A stretch of 64,000 nt of DNA from Ruania rhizosphaerae (GCF_009805705.1 NZ_VSMB01000004.1:248001-312000), one strand, 5' to 3'; numbered from the stretch's first letter, positions 41,238-51,334 are shown. Translations and numbers: made by a program. The notes: a model not told the origin generated them from the sequence alone.

Positions 41238-43757
41238 CTAGGTCCGCGCGTGGGAAGTGCGCACGCGTGCGGTAGGCACGTCCGTGCGCGGACGGCGCGT
41301 CCGCGCCTCGCCGCTACCCGCCGCCAGCATCCCGAGCGCTGCTAGGCGCGTGAGCGCGTCCGCACGGTTGGTCACACCGAGCTTGCGGTACAGGGTCGCC
41401 AACTGCTTCTTGATCGTGTTGATCGAGACGAACATGGAGTCGGCCATCCGCTCACGGGAGACCTCGTGCGGAAGCAAGGTGACCAGTTGCCGTTCGCGTG
41501 GCGTCAACGTCACGACAGCCACCTGCTCCGGGTAGGTGGGCACGACGTCGGACACTCTCACCTTTCCCTCCGGCGGCAGCTCGCGGCCGAGCCCCCGCAT
41601 GCAGTTCTCCACAAGCCTCCGGTCCGGCAGAGTGAAGGGGCGCCAGATGCCGGACGCCACTGCCATCGCGACAGCCTGGTCAAAGGCATCGGCGGCCGCC
41701 GCCTGGTCACCGCACTGCTCGATGGCGATGGCTGCCACAAGCATCGTCTCGACGCGGTCCGACACCGCGCTGTCATCGGCGAAGGTCGCGGCTAGGGCAA
41801 CCTGACCTGCAGTAGCCGGATCACCGGAGAGTAGATGGATCCACGCCAGCGGCACGTCCAGTAGCGGTCGTACCTCGCGATCGGTCGATTCGATCAGCCG
41901 GAGTGCCTGGTGAGCCCGCCCGGCGGCGATCAGCACCTCAGCCTCGGCCCGGGCCAGAAGGGCCGGCGCCCCGGAGGCCCGCACCTGGCGAATGCGATCA
42001 AGAAGGCCGATCACCCGGCCACGAGGGCCGAAGGTCAGGGTCCACCGGGTCGCGGCGTAGACGACCAACGGACCATACTCCCCCAGCGCCTCGGATAGAT
42101 CCGGGGGCTCGGCACCGGCTGCCTGCACCCGATCGGCAGCCACCACCTGAGCGGCCGCACGACTCAGCACCTCGGTCTCCTGCCCGGACCCGGCGATCGC
42201 AGGACTGCGGGCCTGCCATGCCAGGCTCTCCTCGGTCCAGCCGTTCAGCGCGCTCACCAGCGCCAGCCCGCCGGCGATCGATGCGGCAGTGCCGGCGTCA
42301 CCCCCTCCGTCATGCCATGCACGCTGCAGCCACCGGAGCGCATTCCCAAGCTCCTCCTGGAGCAGCGCGATCACAGCCCGCTGCAGGTAGAACCAACTCA
42401 CCACGTCCGCGCCCGGTCCGCGCGCCTCAGGTGCGCGTTCCATCGTCACTTCCAGCCGCTCGGCCCAGGCCGCTGCCTCGCTGACCAGCCCGCGTTGCCG
42501 CAGTCCCATCATCCGCCCGGTACCGACGATCAGCATGTCCTCCGGCGGCATACTCAGGATGTTCGACGGCGCGACCTGGGACGACATCCGCACGTACTCT
42601 GCGCGAATCGCCGTCAGCTCAGACCGCCCCGCGGCCAGCGCGTCCCTCAGCACGGCGATGCTCGGACGCCGGGTGAGCAGAGCGATCGGTACGTCCCGCA
42701 ACACGCGCTCAACCTCGACGGGCCAACGGGTCATCAGGTGTGCACCGGACCGACTCCAGACTGACTCCAGAAGCGTCCACGCCTGCGCCGCATGGGCATG
42801 GCGCAAGGCGTGCAGCTCGTAGCCCGGGCCGTGGTTTCGCTCGAACCATGCAGCCAATCGCTCATGCATCCTGCACGCGGCATCCGGCTGCCGATCCATG
42901 AGTTCGCGGCGCAGCACCCGTCGCACGACATGCGGGATCCTCAGCTCGACATCGTCGGCGTGGTAGCGCACGTGGGTATACGCCTCGGCTTCGAGTGCTT
43001 CGATCGCGCCCTGCGCGCGCTCGGCCAGGACGTCCCGGATCAGGCGATGTGTCAGGCAGTCGGCAAGCGCCAGCTCCATGAGCACCTGCTGCTCCCCCGC
43101 GCCGGCCGGACTCTGCAGCACCGCCTCCTGCACATAGCGTTCGGCGCGGGTGAGCGGCGGTTCGCCATCGGCGTCCTGGTGCGCGTCCAGCACCATCCGG
43201 GTCGGCGCTGCCCAGCCACCGAGCTTACGCGCGAGGCGATCGCACTCGTGGACACTGAGGGGCGCACGTACTCGTGATGCCAGATCCGCGATCTCATCGG
43301 GCCGCAGCATCAGATCGCCGGCCGTCACTCGCTCCATCTGCACCCGGCCGTCGGCTTCGCGGTCCAGTGACGTCGGAGCGCGCGAGATCACGATGGCGTG
43401 GACGTCGTGGTGTCGGCACAGCAGGGTCAGTAGGCGCTCCACATCGCCGGCCGCGAGCCGATCCGCGTCATCGATCACGACGACGGCACGCCCATCCGCA
43501 CGGCGCTGCGGCAGCTGCGCGATCACGTCGTCCACGCTCGGCCCCTCGCCGGCGTCGATCCACGCCAGCGACGGACGCGACGACAACTCGCGTAGCCAGA
43601 GGACCACTTGTGTCGTCTTGCCGGCGCCTTGCAGGCCCTGCACCACGGTGAGCGGTGCCCACCTGTTGAGAACGTCATGCACACGCGATATCGCGACGGC
43701 ATCGTCCACGATCCGCGGCACAGGCATCCCATCGCCCCATCGCATCAACGCCGCCAC
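41238..43757 (-). CDS. large LuxR-family ATPase regulator (MalT-like)
   Basis: The 839-aa regulator has an N-terminal NTPase domain with Walker A GLQGAGKTT (near residues 42-50) and Walker B VVVIDDADRL, a long TPR-like helical middle, and a C-terminal LuxR helix-turn-helix (LTPRERQLVTLL, FVSINTIKKQLATLYRKL). It probably activates transcription in response to a ligand. The GTG at 43757 is used; an ATG four codons later is possible. A lipoprotein and a surface protein lie immediately upstream in the same orientation and are the likely targets. The tail after the HTH is Arg/Thr-rich. Confidence 0.85.
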   Translation of the reverse strand: MAALMRWGDGMPVPRIVDDAVAISRVHDVLNRWAPLTVVQGLQGAGKTTQVVLWLRELSSRPSLAWIDAGEGPSVDDVIAQLPQRRADGRAVVVIDDADRLAAGDVERLLTLLCRHHDVHAIVISRAPTSLDREADGRVQMERVTAGDLMLRPDEIADLASRVRAPLSVHECDRLARKLGGWAAPTRMVLDAHQDADGEPPLTRAERYVQEAVLQSPAGAGEQQVLMELALADCLTHRLIRDVLAERAQGAIEALEAEAYTHVRYHADDVELRIPHVVRRVLRRELMDRQPDAACRMHERLAAWFERNHGPGYELHALRHAHAAQAWTLLESVWSRSGAHLMTRWPVEVERVLRDVPIALLTRRPSIAVLRDALAAGRSELTAIRAEYVRMSSQVAPSNILSMPPEDMLIVGTGRMMGLRQRGLVSEAAAWAERLEVTMERAPEARGPGADVVSWFYLQRAVIALLQEELGNALRWLQRAWHDGGGDAGTAASIAGGLALVSALNGWTEESLAWQARSPAIAGSGQETEVLSRAAAQVVAADRVQAAGAEPPDLSEALGEYGPLVVYAATRWTLTFGPRGRVIGLLDRIRQVRASGAPALLARAEAEVLIAAGRAHQALRLIESTDREVRPLLDVPLAWIHLLSGDPATAGQVALAATFADDSAVSDRVETMLVAAIAIEQCGDQAAAADAFDQAVAMAVASGIWRPFTLPDRRLVENCMRGLGRELPPEGKVRVSDVVPTYPEQVAVVTLTPRERQLVTLLPHEVSRERMADSMFVSINTIKKQLATLYRKLGVTNRADALTRLAALGMLAAGSGEARTRRPRTDVPTARVRTSHART

Positions 43758-43919
43758 CTGGCCACGGTGGCGGCACTGAACAAGGCAGCCGACGTCCCGC
43801 TCGCCGACGCCTCAGTCCCGGAACGCACGCGCCGATTCTAGGGAGCAGCCAACGCCTGGGCAACGTGAGAGCACTGTAGCCGATCCCGCGAAACACACAC
43901 GCCGCACGCCGGCAGCGAC

Positions 43920-44642
43920 CTACAGATCCACGCCCTGGGCAGGTGTGAGGTCGAACGTGCTCCATGCGACGCCGTCGAGCATCGCCTCCACGCGCAACAG
44001 GGAGCCGTCATCATCGATCCAGTAGCGGAAGCTGCTGCTGCCACCGGAGGCACCAGGTTCGACCGGCCCGCTCATGATGTCCACCACCACGCCGTCGACG
44101 GTTCCTGCCCCCAGCCACTGCGCACCGTTCTGAGCCAGCAGCTGGGAGTTCTCCGGCCGGTCCGCGGCAAGACTGACCAGCAGTACCTGCGCCGCGGCCA
44201 GCGTGGACGTATCCGGGTCCAGCGGCATCGTCTGCCAGCCAGACTCCGGAGGCGGAAGCGGTGCCGAGGTGCCGGAGGTGTCCTGAGCGCTGACCTCCTG
44301 GTCAGTCCACGCCGTGAGGAACGCTCCGCCCTGCCCGCCGTTCGGTGTCACCACAACGCCGTACCCGAGCCCGTCAGCCACGTCCACCCAGCCGTTGAAC
44401 GTCACCGGCTGCTGACCGGAAACCGTGGCCTGCACCTCCACCGTCTCCGTCTGGTAGAGGACGAACCGGGAGACCGCGAGTCTGTCGAGTTCCTCAGACG
44501 TCAGCGGACGCGGCGCCTCCTCCTGCGAAGGGGACGGATCGCCGTCGGAACATCCCGTCACGACAGCCACGGACAGCAACACGCTGGCCATGACAACGAC
44601 CCACCGGGCCATCCGCCCGATGGGTCGTTGCCGCCGGTTCAC
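43920..44642 (-). CDS. secreted lipoprotein, unknown function
   Basis: A 240-aa protein with a signal peptide and lipobox VVTGC, lipidation at C31. The mature region is rich in Ser, Thr, Asp and Gly with beta-strand character (FRYWIDDDGSLLRVEAML at the C-terminus), resembling LppX/LprG-like or generic DUF lipoproteins. Its ATG overlaps the stop of the SdrD_B-repeat surface protein (44639-44642), so the two are coupled and may work together on the cell surface. Confidence 0.76.
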   Translation of the reverse strand: MNRRQRPIGRMARWVVVMASVLLSVAVVTGCSDGDPSPSQEEAPRPLTSEELDRLAVSRFVLYQTETVEVQATVSGQQPVTFNGWVDVADGLGYGVVVTPNGGQGGAFLTAWTDQEVSAQDTSGTSAPLPPPESGWQTMPLDPDTSTLAAAQVLLVSLAADRPENSQLLAQNGAQWLGAGTVDGVVVDIMSGPVEPGASGGSSSFRYWIDDDGSLLRVEAMLDGVAWSTFDLTPAQGVDL

Positions 44643-47600
44643 GAGGTGCTACGTGCCCTGCGGCTGCCGCGCTGTGCCAGCAGGAACCCACCACCCAGCA
44701 GGAACAGAGCACTGGCCAAGATAGGCGCGACATTGTCGAACCCGGTGCTCGGGAGCGGCGCGGTCGGGTCCGGGGTGTACCCGGCATCGATCGTCGGATC
44801 ATCCGCCTCGCCCGGCTCCGCCGAGTTCGAGCCAGTCGCCGGCGTGGTCACCCAGGCGATCCCGCTCGACTGATCCGGGTTGGAGTCGGTACCGCGGTCG
44901 CTTCCCTGACCTGGAGTGCTCAAGGTGTGCTCCACGCCGTCGACGATCACGGTGGTCGGGAACTTCACCCCGTACTGCGTGTCCGGAAGCAGGTCCGTGA
45001 ACACGTAGTACCCGTTCTCGTCGGTCGTGGTGCTCGCGATGACCTCTCCGGACTCGTCCAGCAGGTCGACCGTCACGCCGGCAACCGGAGACTCTCCCGA
45101 ATCCTGGACGCCGTCGCCGTCCTCATCGATCCACACGTAGTGGCCGATCGAGACGGGGTTCGGCCGGTATCCGGCGTCGATCGTCGGCAGATCAGCCTCC
45201 CCGGGGGTGCCCATGTTGTCTCCACGCATCGGTGTGGTGACCGCAGCCCTGCCGGTCTCCGGATCTGCGTTGGAGTCGGCAGCCGGGTCATCCCCCGCCC
45301 CCTGAACGGTCAGGGGGTGGTCCACGCCGTCGAGCGTGACCGACGTCGGGAACTCGACGATCACGTCAGTGTTCGGCGGGAGATCGGTGAAGGCGTAGAA
45401 GCCATTCTCATCCGTCGTCGTGGTCGCCAGCTCGTTGCCGTCGACGTCGAGCAGCCGGACGGTGGCGTCCGCGACGGGGAGCTCGCCCTCGTCCTGCACG
45501 CCATCACCATCGGCGTCGATCCAGAGGTAGTCACCAATCGAGACCGGGGCGGGCACATAGCCGGCATCGATCGTGGGATCGTCAGCCATCCCCGGCTCAC
45601 CGGAGTTCTCGCCCTCGGCCGGCGTCGTGACCGGCGCCTGCCCGGAGGCTTGATCCGCGTTGGAATCGGCGGCTGGGTCCTCACCCTGCCCCGGCGGAAC
45701 CAGGATGTAGTCGATCTCGTCCACGGTCACCGTGGTCGGGAACTCCACCGTCACCTCGGTGTCGGGCGGGAGATCGGTGAAGGCGTAGAAGCCGTTCTCA
45801 TCCGTGGTCGTCGTGGCCAGCTCGACACCCTCGTCATCGAGCAGCCGCACCGTGGCACCCGGGACTGGTGACTCACCCTCGTCCTGCACACCATCGCCAT
45901 CGCCATCGATCCACAGATAGTCACCGATGGAGACCACGGGCTCGACGAAGCCGAAGTCGAGAGTGGTGTCGGCAGCGCCGTCCTCGCTCAGATCGCCCGA
46001 CTCAGCCGTCCATGTCGAGGAGTCCGCGGCGGGATCGTCCCCGGCGCCCTCGACAGTGGGCTCATAGGGGGCGAGCGCATCTGCCGAGGCACCCTGGTCA
46101 ATGGTCACCGTGTAGGACTCACCCGGAGGCAACACTGGCAGGCCGTCGAAGGAGTAGTGGCCATCGGCGTCCGTCGTCACCGGGTCTACCGGATTCCCGG
46201 CGACATCGATGACAGGCTCACCGTCGGGTCCGGTGATGACGAGCGTCACCCCTTCGATCCCGGGCTCGCCCTCATCCTGCACGCCGTCCCGATCGCTGTC
46301 GACCCAGACGAAATCGCCCACCGAGACCTGCGGGCCCGAGAACCCGAAGTCGAGCGTGTGGTCGTTCTCGCCGGCCCCACCGGTGGTGAGGTCGATCTCC
46401 GAGTAGGTTCCGCCGTCGGGGATCGCTCCATCGGAGTCGTGACCGTCGTCCTCGCCGGCGTCGGCGATGGTCGGGCTCAGGCCGGCCAGCGGTCCGCCCT
46501 CGTCGTAGTCGTCCGGGTTGTCCAGTCGCGCCGTGTAGTCGGTGCTCTGGGCCAACCCGTCGTTGCCCGGGTCGTCGTCCTCGACGTTCACATTCGTGGC
46601 GTCGAAGTAGTAGGCACCGGTGTCGTTGGTGATCGTCGTACCGATGACCTCTCCGGCGTCGTCGTACAGGTTGACCGTGACGCCGGCGATGCCTGGCTCG
46701 CCCGGATCCTGCACACCGTTACCGTCGACGTCGTTCCAGACGCGGTTGCCCACCTGGATCGGTGCCACGTCGCACAACACCTCAAGATCCGCCATGCCGG
46801 CGCCCTTTGAGAAGCGGTCCGACGGGCTGTCGGTGACGACACCGAGGGATCCCTCCGGGCGCTGACCGTTGCGGTCGATCGCGCTGATTCCCTGGGTCAT
46901 GATGCCGTCAGCCGGATCCATCCCGGAGATCACGAGCGTCGGCTCGGCGCGGGAGAGTGCCATGCCTCCGAAGAACGTCTCGGTGTGGCTGTTGTTCACG
47001 CGCCAGTCGCCGACGTAGTACTCGCGGAAGCTCGTCTCCTGGCCACCGTTCGCCGCACCGTCCACATTGTTGTCGGTGCACACGGCCGCCGCATCGAGGG
47101 CTTCACCCGCGTAGTTCGGGTCCAGCACGTAGGAGCCGTCCGCGAGGCGGCAGCCACGCACCAGGTCGCCTCCGCTGGCCGGCCCCCACACGTTGTAGAA
47201 CTGCTCGCCTTCCACTGTCTCCATGAGCGCTCCGGCACCGCCCTGGTCCGCCAGGCGGTCGCGGAAGGAGAGGACCAGATCCCCGTTGGTCTCCTCGACG
47301 ATGTCGCTCAGCATCGGCTGCGGATGGGCCACCCAGTGGTTGCCCTCGCTGGTCCCGTTCGAGCCGGTACCTCCGGCAGGTCCGTCGCAGCCTTCAGCCT
47401 GCTGCTCGTTCGGACCCCACGGGTAGGTGTCGGTCCACGAGAACCACCGGCCTTCGCCGTCGAGCGTGCCGTCGCACAGCACGGGGCGGATGGTGAAGCC
47501 CCGGCCGTAAGTCAGGGGGTCACTGAGCACCTCGGCTCCGAACGCGCCCGATGCCGGGTCGAACTCGAAGACGTGCGCCGACAGGTCGTTCATATCGGCC

Positions 47601-48850
47601 GAGCTCTGGCCGTTGCACACGCCACCGACGTAACTTCCACCGCGTGCCGAACCGGTCCCCATCGGGCGCCAGTCGGACTCGACGGCGCACGGGTTCGGGA
47701 TCGTGTAGACCTCCGGAGTCCCAGCGGCACCGCCGGCAGCGATGTCGTAGACGAAAACGGTCCGGTCGAACTGGTTCACGCCGAAGAGGTACTGCCCGTC
47801 GTCGGTGATGTCGATGTCACCCAAGGACTCGTTGCCGACGTGCGGGATGAATCCCAGGTCGTTGTCGACGTCCATCGCGTGATTGTCCGCACCTGCGTTC
47901 GGCACTGTCGTCCACTCGCTCGTGGTGCCCTCGAGCGGATAACTGGTCGAGGTGAGATCGGTGACGTAGATGCCGCCTGCGCCGGCGGGACCGTAGTCGG
48001 ATCCGCGCTTGGCGTAGGCCGCCGAGAAGATGCGCTCGTTCTCGCGGTCATACGCAATGCCGTAGACCGTTCCGGTCTCCTGGTTCTCTGCCAATCCACT
48101 GTCAGGCTGGTCCAGGTGGTATGGCGCAGACAGCAGAGTTGCCTCATCCGGCGCGCTCTGGTTACCCGGGTCCTCCGCATCCCACGGCTGGTTGGCGTCG
48201 CAGACGGCCGGGTTGTCCTGGCAGTAGTACGGCGGGTACCAGAAGGCCGTGTTCACGAACGCGGAGGCCCCCTCGCGCACGTCGACGAACTCGGTGTTCG
48301 AGGACAGCTTCGCGTTGTTCGGGTTCGCCAGGTCCTCGAGCATCACCGGCGGGACCGTACTCGGCGTGCCACCGGATGCGTCGACGAAGGGCTCGTGCCC
48401 GCTGCCGACCTCCTGATTGTTGGCGGCGAACGCCGGGAAGTAGGTGCCCGGGTCCGGGTTGGCCACATCCACGCGGTACTGCCCGCCGGTCATCTCCGGC
48501 GCCGAGGCCAGGTCGAACGTCGCGATGCCATCGTCATCGGTCGTGGCGGAGAGCGTGTCGCCATCGTCATCTGTGAGGGTGACGCTCACCCCGGACAGCG
48601 GCGGTGCCATCTGACGGCTCGTCGCGGTCTGCGCCCCTTCGTCGGGCCCGGTGGTCTCGATGGCGACGTAGCCATGCGCGCCGGAATCTTCGACTACCCG
48701 AACCTGGACCGATCCGTCACCGGCGGCCGCGAATGCACCACCGCCGACGCCAACACTGGCCATGGCCAGGGCCACGACGGAAATGGCACGCGTCAGCATG
48801 CCCCCTGAGCCTCGCCGCGGCGTGCGCCGGGAAGGAACCACACTTGACAC
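44639..48850 (-). CDS. sortase-anchored SdrD_B-repeat surface protein
   Basis: The 1403-aa cell-surface protein has an N-terminal signal region (ISVVALAMASVGVGGGAFA near residues 23-41). It has a ~630-residue head rich in aromatic, Cys and Asp residues that includes a beta-propeller-like part (VYGIAYDRENERIFSAA, LFGVNQFDRTVFVYD). Five SdrD_B Ca-binding modules follow (each with motifs like WIDGDGDGVQDEGE), and the protein ends in LPSTGF, a hydrophobic segment and an Arg tail, the sortase signal. Modules 3-5 are 130-residue repeats. The GTG at 48850 has GGAGG 6 nt upstream. Likely adhesion or cell-surface binding. Confidence 0.88.
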   Translation of the reverse strand: MSSVVPSRRTPRRGSGGMLTRAISVVALAMASVGVGGGAFAAAGDGSVQVRVVEDSGAHGYVAIETTGPDEGAQTATSRQMAPPLSGVSVTLTDDDGDTLSATTDDDGIATFDLASAPEMTGGQYRVDVANPDPGTYFPAFAANNQEVGSGHEPFVDASGGTPSTVPPVMLEDLANPNNAKLSSNTEFVDVREGASAFVNTAFWYPPYYCQDNPAVCDANQPWDAEDPGNQSAPDEATLLSAPYHLDQPDSGLAENQETGTVYGIAYDRENERIFSAAYAKRGSDYGPAGAGGIYVTDLTSTSYPLEGTTSEWTTVPNAGADNHAMDVDNDLGFIPHVGNESLGDIDITDDGQYLFGVNQFDRTVFVYDIAAGGAAGTPEVYTIPNPCAVESDWRPMGTGSARGGSYVGGVCNGQSSADMNDLSAHVFEFDPASGAFGAEVLSDPLTYGRGFTIRPVLCDGTLDGEGRWFSWTDTYPWGPNEQQAEGCDGPAGGTGSNGTSEGNHWVAHPQPMLSDIVEETNGDLVLSFRDRLADQGGAGALMETVEGEQFYNVWGPASGGDLVRGCRLADGSYVLDPNYAGEALDAAAVCTDNNVDGAANGGQETSFREYYVGDWRVNNSHTETFFGGMALSRAEPTLVISGMDPADGIMTQGISAIDRNGQRPEGSLGVVTDSPSDRFSKGAGMADLEVLCDVAPIQVGNRVWNDVDGNGVQDPGEPGIAGVTVNLYDDAGEVIGTTITNDTGAYYFDATNVNVEDDDPGNDGLAQSTDYTARLDNPDDYDEGGPLAGLSPTIADAGEDDGHDSDGAIPDGGTYSEIDLTTGGAGENDHTLDFGFSGPQVSVGDFVWVDSDRDGVQDEGEPGIEGVTLVITGPDGEPVIDVAGNPVDPVTTDADGHYSFDGLPVLPPGESYTVTIDQGASADALAPYEPTVEGAGDDPAADSSTWTAESGDLSEDGAADTTLDFGFVEPVVSIGDYLWIDGDGDGVQDEGESPVPGATVRLLDDEGVELATTTTDENGFYAFTDLPPDTEVTVEFPTTVTVDEIDYILVPPGQGEDPAADSNADQASGQAPVTTPAEGENSGEPGMADDPTIDAGYVPAPVSIGDYLWIDADGDGVQDEGELPVADATVRLLDVDGNELATTTTDENGFYAFTDLPPNTDVIVEFPTSVTLDGVDHPLTVQGAGDDPAADSNADPETGRAAVTTPMRGDNMGTPGEADLPTIDAGYRPNPVSIGHYVWIDEDGDGVQDSGESPVAGVTVDLLDESGEVIASTTTDENGYYVFTDLLPDTQYGVKFPTTVIVDGVEHTLSTPGQGSDRGTDSNPDQSSGIAWVTTPATGSNSAEPGEADDPTIDAGYTPDPTAPLPSTGFDNVAPILASALFLLGGGFLLAQRGSRRARSTS
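44760..45930. repeat. three 390-bp tandem repeat units in the surface-protein gene
   Basis: SdrD_B modules 3, 4 and 5 repeat with a 390-bp period (130 residues). Matching marks are ATCCACACGTAG at 45129, ATCCAGAGGTAG at 45519 and ATCCACAGATAG at 45909. Homologous recombination between units could change the stalk length. Confidence 0.75.
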
Positions 48851-49260
48851 GTCCGACCTCCAGGTCTTGTTGAGCCTCGATGCACGGCGTGGGCTGTCTC
48901 CCCCGCGGGATAGTCACCTGGTGAGCCGCGACATTCCAAGATGTGGCCAGGCTAGGGCGCGGGAGTAAGGCGACACCAGTACCCCCATCGGCGCGCACCT
49001 CACCTGTGACAAGCTCGCGGGGGCAGCGGGGAATGCTCGAGTCGCCAGGCCTTATGCGCCTGTTGAAGCCGACTACTCGACACTCGTCGGAGCGGATGGT
49101 CCTGCCCGGCACCTCGCCGACCACGGATACCTCGCGCGCCCAAGTTGGTCCTTGATTTGGTCCTCAATATGGTCCTCAGCCCCCGTCGCACGCGCTCAGC
49201 ACGCACGGACGGGGGCCGAGAACACTCAGGCGATTCACGCAGTCGTGGCCACCACGCCGG
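48851..49260. other. 410-bp intergenic region between the surface-protein gene and the GntR gene
   Basis: Holds the ribosome-binding region of the surface-protein gene (GGAGG near 48857-48861), three 12-bp units around GGTCCT at 49145-49180, and a 9-bp GC-rich stem (49179-49187 with 49208-49216) that could terminate the GntR transcript. The central 48900-49140 shows no gene or repeat that I can support. Confidence 0.5.
49179..49216 (-). terminator. candidate terminator of the fucD-gntR operon
   Basis: Inverted arms GCCCCCGTC/GACGGGGGC (49179-49187 and 49208-49216), 20-nt loop, located 45 bp beyond the gntR stop. No clear T-run, so moderate confidence. Confidence 0.5.
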
Positions 49261-49959
49261 TCAGGCGTGTTGCTGGGCGCGGTCCCCCTCGGCCGCGCGT
49301 CGCAGCCATGCCTCCACTCCCCCGATGTGCACGGTGAGGGCGGCGCGCACCATCTCATCGTCCCGACGCCGTAGCGCGTCCAGGATCGCCCGGTGCTCGG
49401 AGAGGGTGCGGTCAGTCACGCCGCCCTCGGTAATCCCGCGCCACACCCGCGCCCGCACCGTGGCACTGGTGAGGGAGTCGAGCAGACTCGCCAGGTACGT
49501 ATTGCCACCGGCTTCGGTGATGGCCCGGTGGAAACGCAGGTCGTGCGCCACCAGATCCTCCACACTCGCCGCAGGTGTGACACTGTCGAGCTCAGCCTGC
49601 AACGCCGCGAGCTCATCGTCGGTGATGCGCACGGCCGCCCGAGCCGCGGCGTGTGGTTCCAACAGCCGCCGCACCTCGAAGATCTCCAGCACGGAGTCGT
49701 CCTGGTGCAGGTCCACCACGAAGCTCATCGCCTCCAGCAACAGCCCAGGTTCGAGCGACGTCACATACGTCCCATCACCACGGCGCACGTCCAGCACCCG
49801 GATCAGCTCCAAGGACTTGACTGCCTCGCGCAACGAGTTCCGCGACAGCCCGAGCCTCTCACTGAGCTCCTTCTCCGGGGGGAGGCGCTGCCCCGGCTTG
49901 AGTTCACCGGAGACGATCATCGCCTTGATGGTCTCGATCGCGGTATCGGTGACAGCCAT
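49261..49959 (-). CDS. GntR/FCD family transcriptional regulator, candidate L-fucose regulator
   Basis: A 232-aa FadR-type regulator: winged helix (residues ~1-70, LSERLGLSRNSLREAVKSLE) and an FCD effector domain with the metal-ligand pattern DLRFHRAI, SEHRAILDAL and VHIGG. It likely senses a fucose-pathway acid. It lies 44 bp downstream of the fuconate dehydratase gene in the same orientation. A palindrome in the divergent control region (51324-51334) is a candidate binding site. Confidence 0.88.
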   Translation of the reverse strand: MAVTDTAIETIKAMIVSGELKPGQRLPPEKELSERLGLSRNSLREAVKSLELIRVLDVRRGDGTYVTSLEPGLLLEAMSFVVDLHQDDSVLEIFEVRRLLEPHAAARAAVRITDDELAALQAELDSVTPAASVEDLVAHDLRFHRAITEAGGNTYLASLLDSLTSATVRARVWRGITEGGVTDRTLSEHRAILDALRRRDDEMVRAALTVHIGGVEAWLRRAAEGDRAQQHA

Positions 49960-50003
49960 GGCTCATCCTCTCCTCTCGCCGCAACATTGCCCTGAGCAGC
50001 GCC

Positions 50004-51290
50004 TCACCCGCGCCAGGTGTACTCGCGCACTGAGGCCTCGTGCATCTGCATCCCCGCACCGGGCAGCCTCGGCGCCTGGAACGCCCCACCGGTCACACGC
50101 ACCGGATCCAGGAAGTGCTCGTGGAGGTGATCGACGAACTCGATCATCCGATCCTCGCGCGTGCCGGAGACCGCCACATAGTCGAACATCGACAGGTGCT
50201 GGACAGCCTCGCACAGGCCCACCCCGCCGGCGTGCGGGCACACCCGCACCCCGAATTTGGCCGCGAGCAGCAGAATCGCGATGTTCTCGTTCACCCCGGC
50301 CACGCGGGTAGCGTCGATCTGCACCACCTGCACGCCCCCAGCTTGGAGCAGCTGCTTGAACATCACCCGGTTCGCGGCGTGCTCCCCGGTGGCCACCGGG
50401 ATGGGCGCCACCCCGCGCGAGATGGCCGCGTGAGCGAGCACATCGTCGGGGCTGGTGGGCTCCTCGATCCAGGCGATGTCGAACTCGGCGAGCGCGTTCA
50501 CCCAGCCGATCGCCTCGGCCACATCCCACCGCTGGTTGGCATCGATCGCGATCCGGATGTCCGGCCCGACGGCGTCCCGTGCAATCCGTAGCCGTCTGCG
50601 GTCGTCCGCGAGGTCGCCTCCGACCTTCAGCTTGATCTGGGCGAACCCGTCCGCCACAGCCTCCTTGCTGAGCCGCTCGAGCTTCTCGTCGGAATAGCCG
50701 AGCCAGCCGGGGGTGGTGGTGTAGGCGGGGTAGCCCTCGGCAAGAAGGGTCGCCTCCCGCTCGGCGCGCCCGGCCTGGGCGGCTGTGAGGATCTCCAGTG
50801 CCTCCGCACGGGTCAGTGCGTCGGTGAGGTACCGGAAGTCGACGAGATCGACGATCTCTTCCGGGCTCAGGCTCCCCAGGAGCTGCCACAGCGGCATGCC
50901 CGCGCGCTTGGCGCGCAGGTCCCACAGGGCGTTGACGACCGCCCCGACCGCCATGTGCGCGACACCCTTCTCCGGGCCGAGCCAGCGCCACTGGGAGTCA
51001 TAGACGAGTTCGCGCCACACGCCGCCCAGGTCGGCGAGAAGCTCGTCGACATCGCGACCGATCAGCCGCTCGGCCAGCGCCCGCACCGCACCGGCCTGCA
51101 CGTCGTTGCCCCGGCCAATGGTGAACACGAAGCCGTAGCCGGACTCGCCGGTGTCGCCGGTGTCGCCGGTGTCGACACGGAGGTAGGCGGCCGAGTAGTC
51201 AGGGTCAGGGTTCATCGCGTCGGACCCGTCCAGCTGGGTGGACGTGGGGAATCGGATGTCGGTGACGTCGATGGCGACGATCTTGCTCAT
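50004..51290 (-). CDS. fucD: L-fuconate dehydratase
   Basis: The 428-aa enolase-superfamily enzyme dehydrates L-fuconate to 2-keto-3-deoxy-L-fuconate. Active-site residues match the FucD pattern with a two-residue offset: K220 and K222 (IKLKVGG), metal ligands D250 (AIDANQRWD), E276 (WIEEP) and E303 (ATGEHAANR), and H353 (VCPHAGG). Start ATG at 51290 follows GGGAGG. The next genes on the other side encode the downstream enzymes. A local 9-bp repeat adds a DTGDTG stretch near residues 40-48 in the N-terminal capping domain. A lactonase for L-fuconolactone is not encoded here. Confidence 0.93.
   Translation of the reverse strand: MSKIVAIDVTDIRFPTSTQLDGSDAMNPDPDYSAAYLRVDTGDTGDTGESGYGFVFTIGRGNDVQAGAVRALAERLIGRDVDELLADLGGVWRELVYDSQWRWLGPEKGVAHMAVGAVVNALWDLRAKRAGMPLWQLLGSLSPEEIVDLVDFRYLTDALTRAEALEILTAAQAGRAEREATLLAEGYPAYTTTPGWLGYSDEKLERLSKEAVADGFAQIKLKVGGDLADDRRRLRIARDAVGPDIRIAIDANQRWDVAEAIGWVNALAEFDIAWIEEPTSPDDVLAHAAISRGVAPIPVATGEHAANRVMFKQLLQAGGVQVVQIDATRVAGVNENIAILLLAAKFGVRVCPHAGGVGLCEAVQHLSMFDYVAVSGTREDRMIEFVDHLHEHFLDPVRVTGGAFQAPRLPGAGMQMHEASVREYTWRG
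51145..51171. repeat. 9-bp triplet repeat inside fucD
   Basis: TCGCCGGTG occurs three times in a row (51145-51153, 51154-51162, 51163-51171), encoding repeated Asp-Thr-Gly. Slippage would add or remove three residues without a frameshift. Confidence 0.85.
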
Positions 51291-51323
51291 GGCTGCCTCC
51301 CGTGGATACGGTGGTGAGCCTAG

Positions 51324-51334
51324 ACATCGGATGT
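51324..51334. promoter_or_regulatory. candidate GntR operator in the fucose control region
   Basis: ACATCGGATGT is an 11-bp palindrome with a G centre, located between the divergent starts at 51290 and 51372. The placement between both fucose operons suggests the FCD-type regulator's site. Confidence 0.5.

Noticed and set aside
44760-45930. Regular repeats considered as a CRISPR array
   Set aside because: The period is 390 bp, the repeats are coding and in frame, and they translate to SdrD_B modules.
46985-48808. 607-codon open frame on the plus strand opposite the surface-protein gene
   Set aside because: It mirrors the repetitive GC-rich coding of the minus strand, lacks a start context and any recognisable domain, while the minus strand encodes a full SdrD_B/LPxTG protein.
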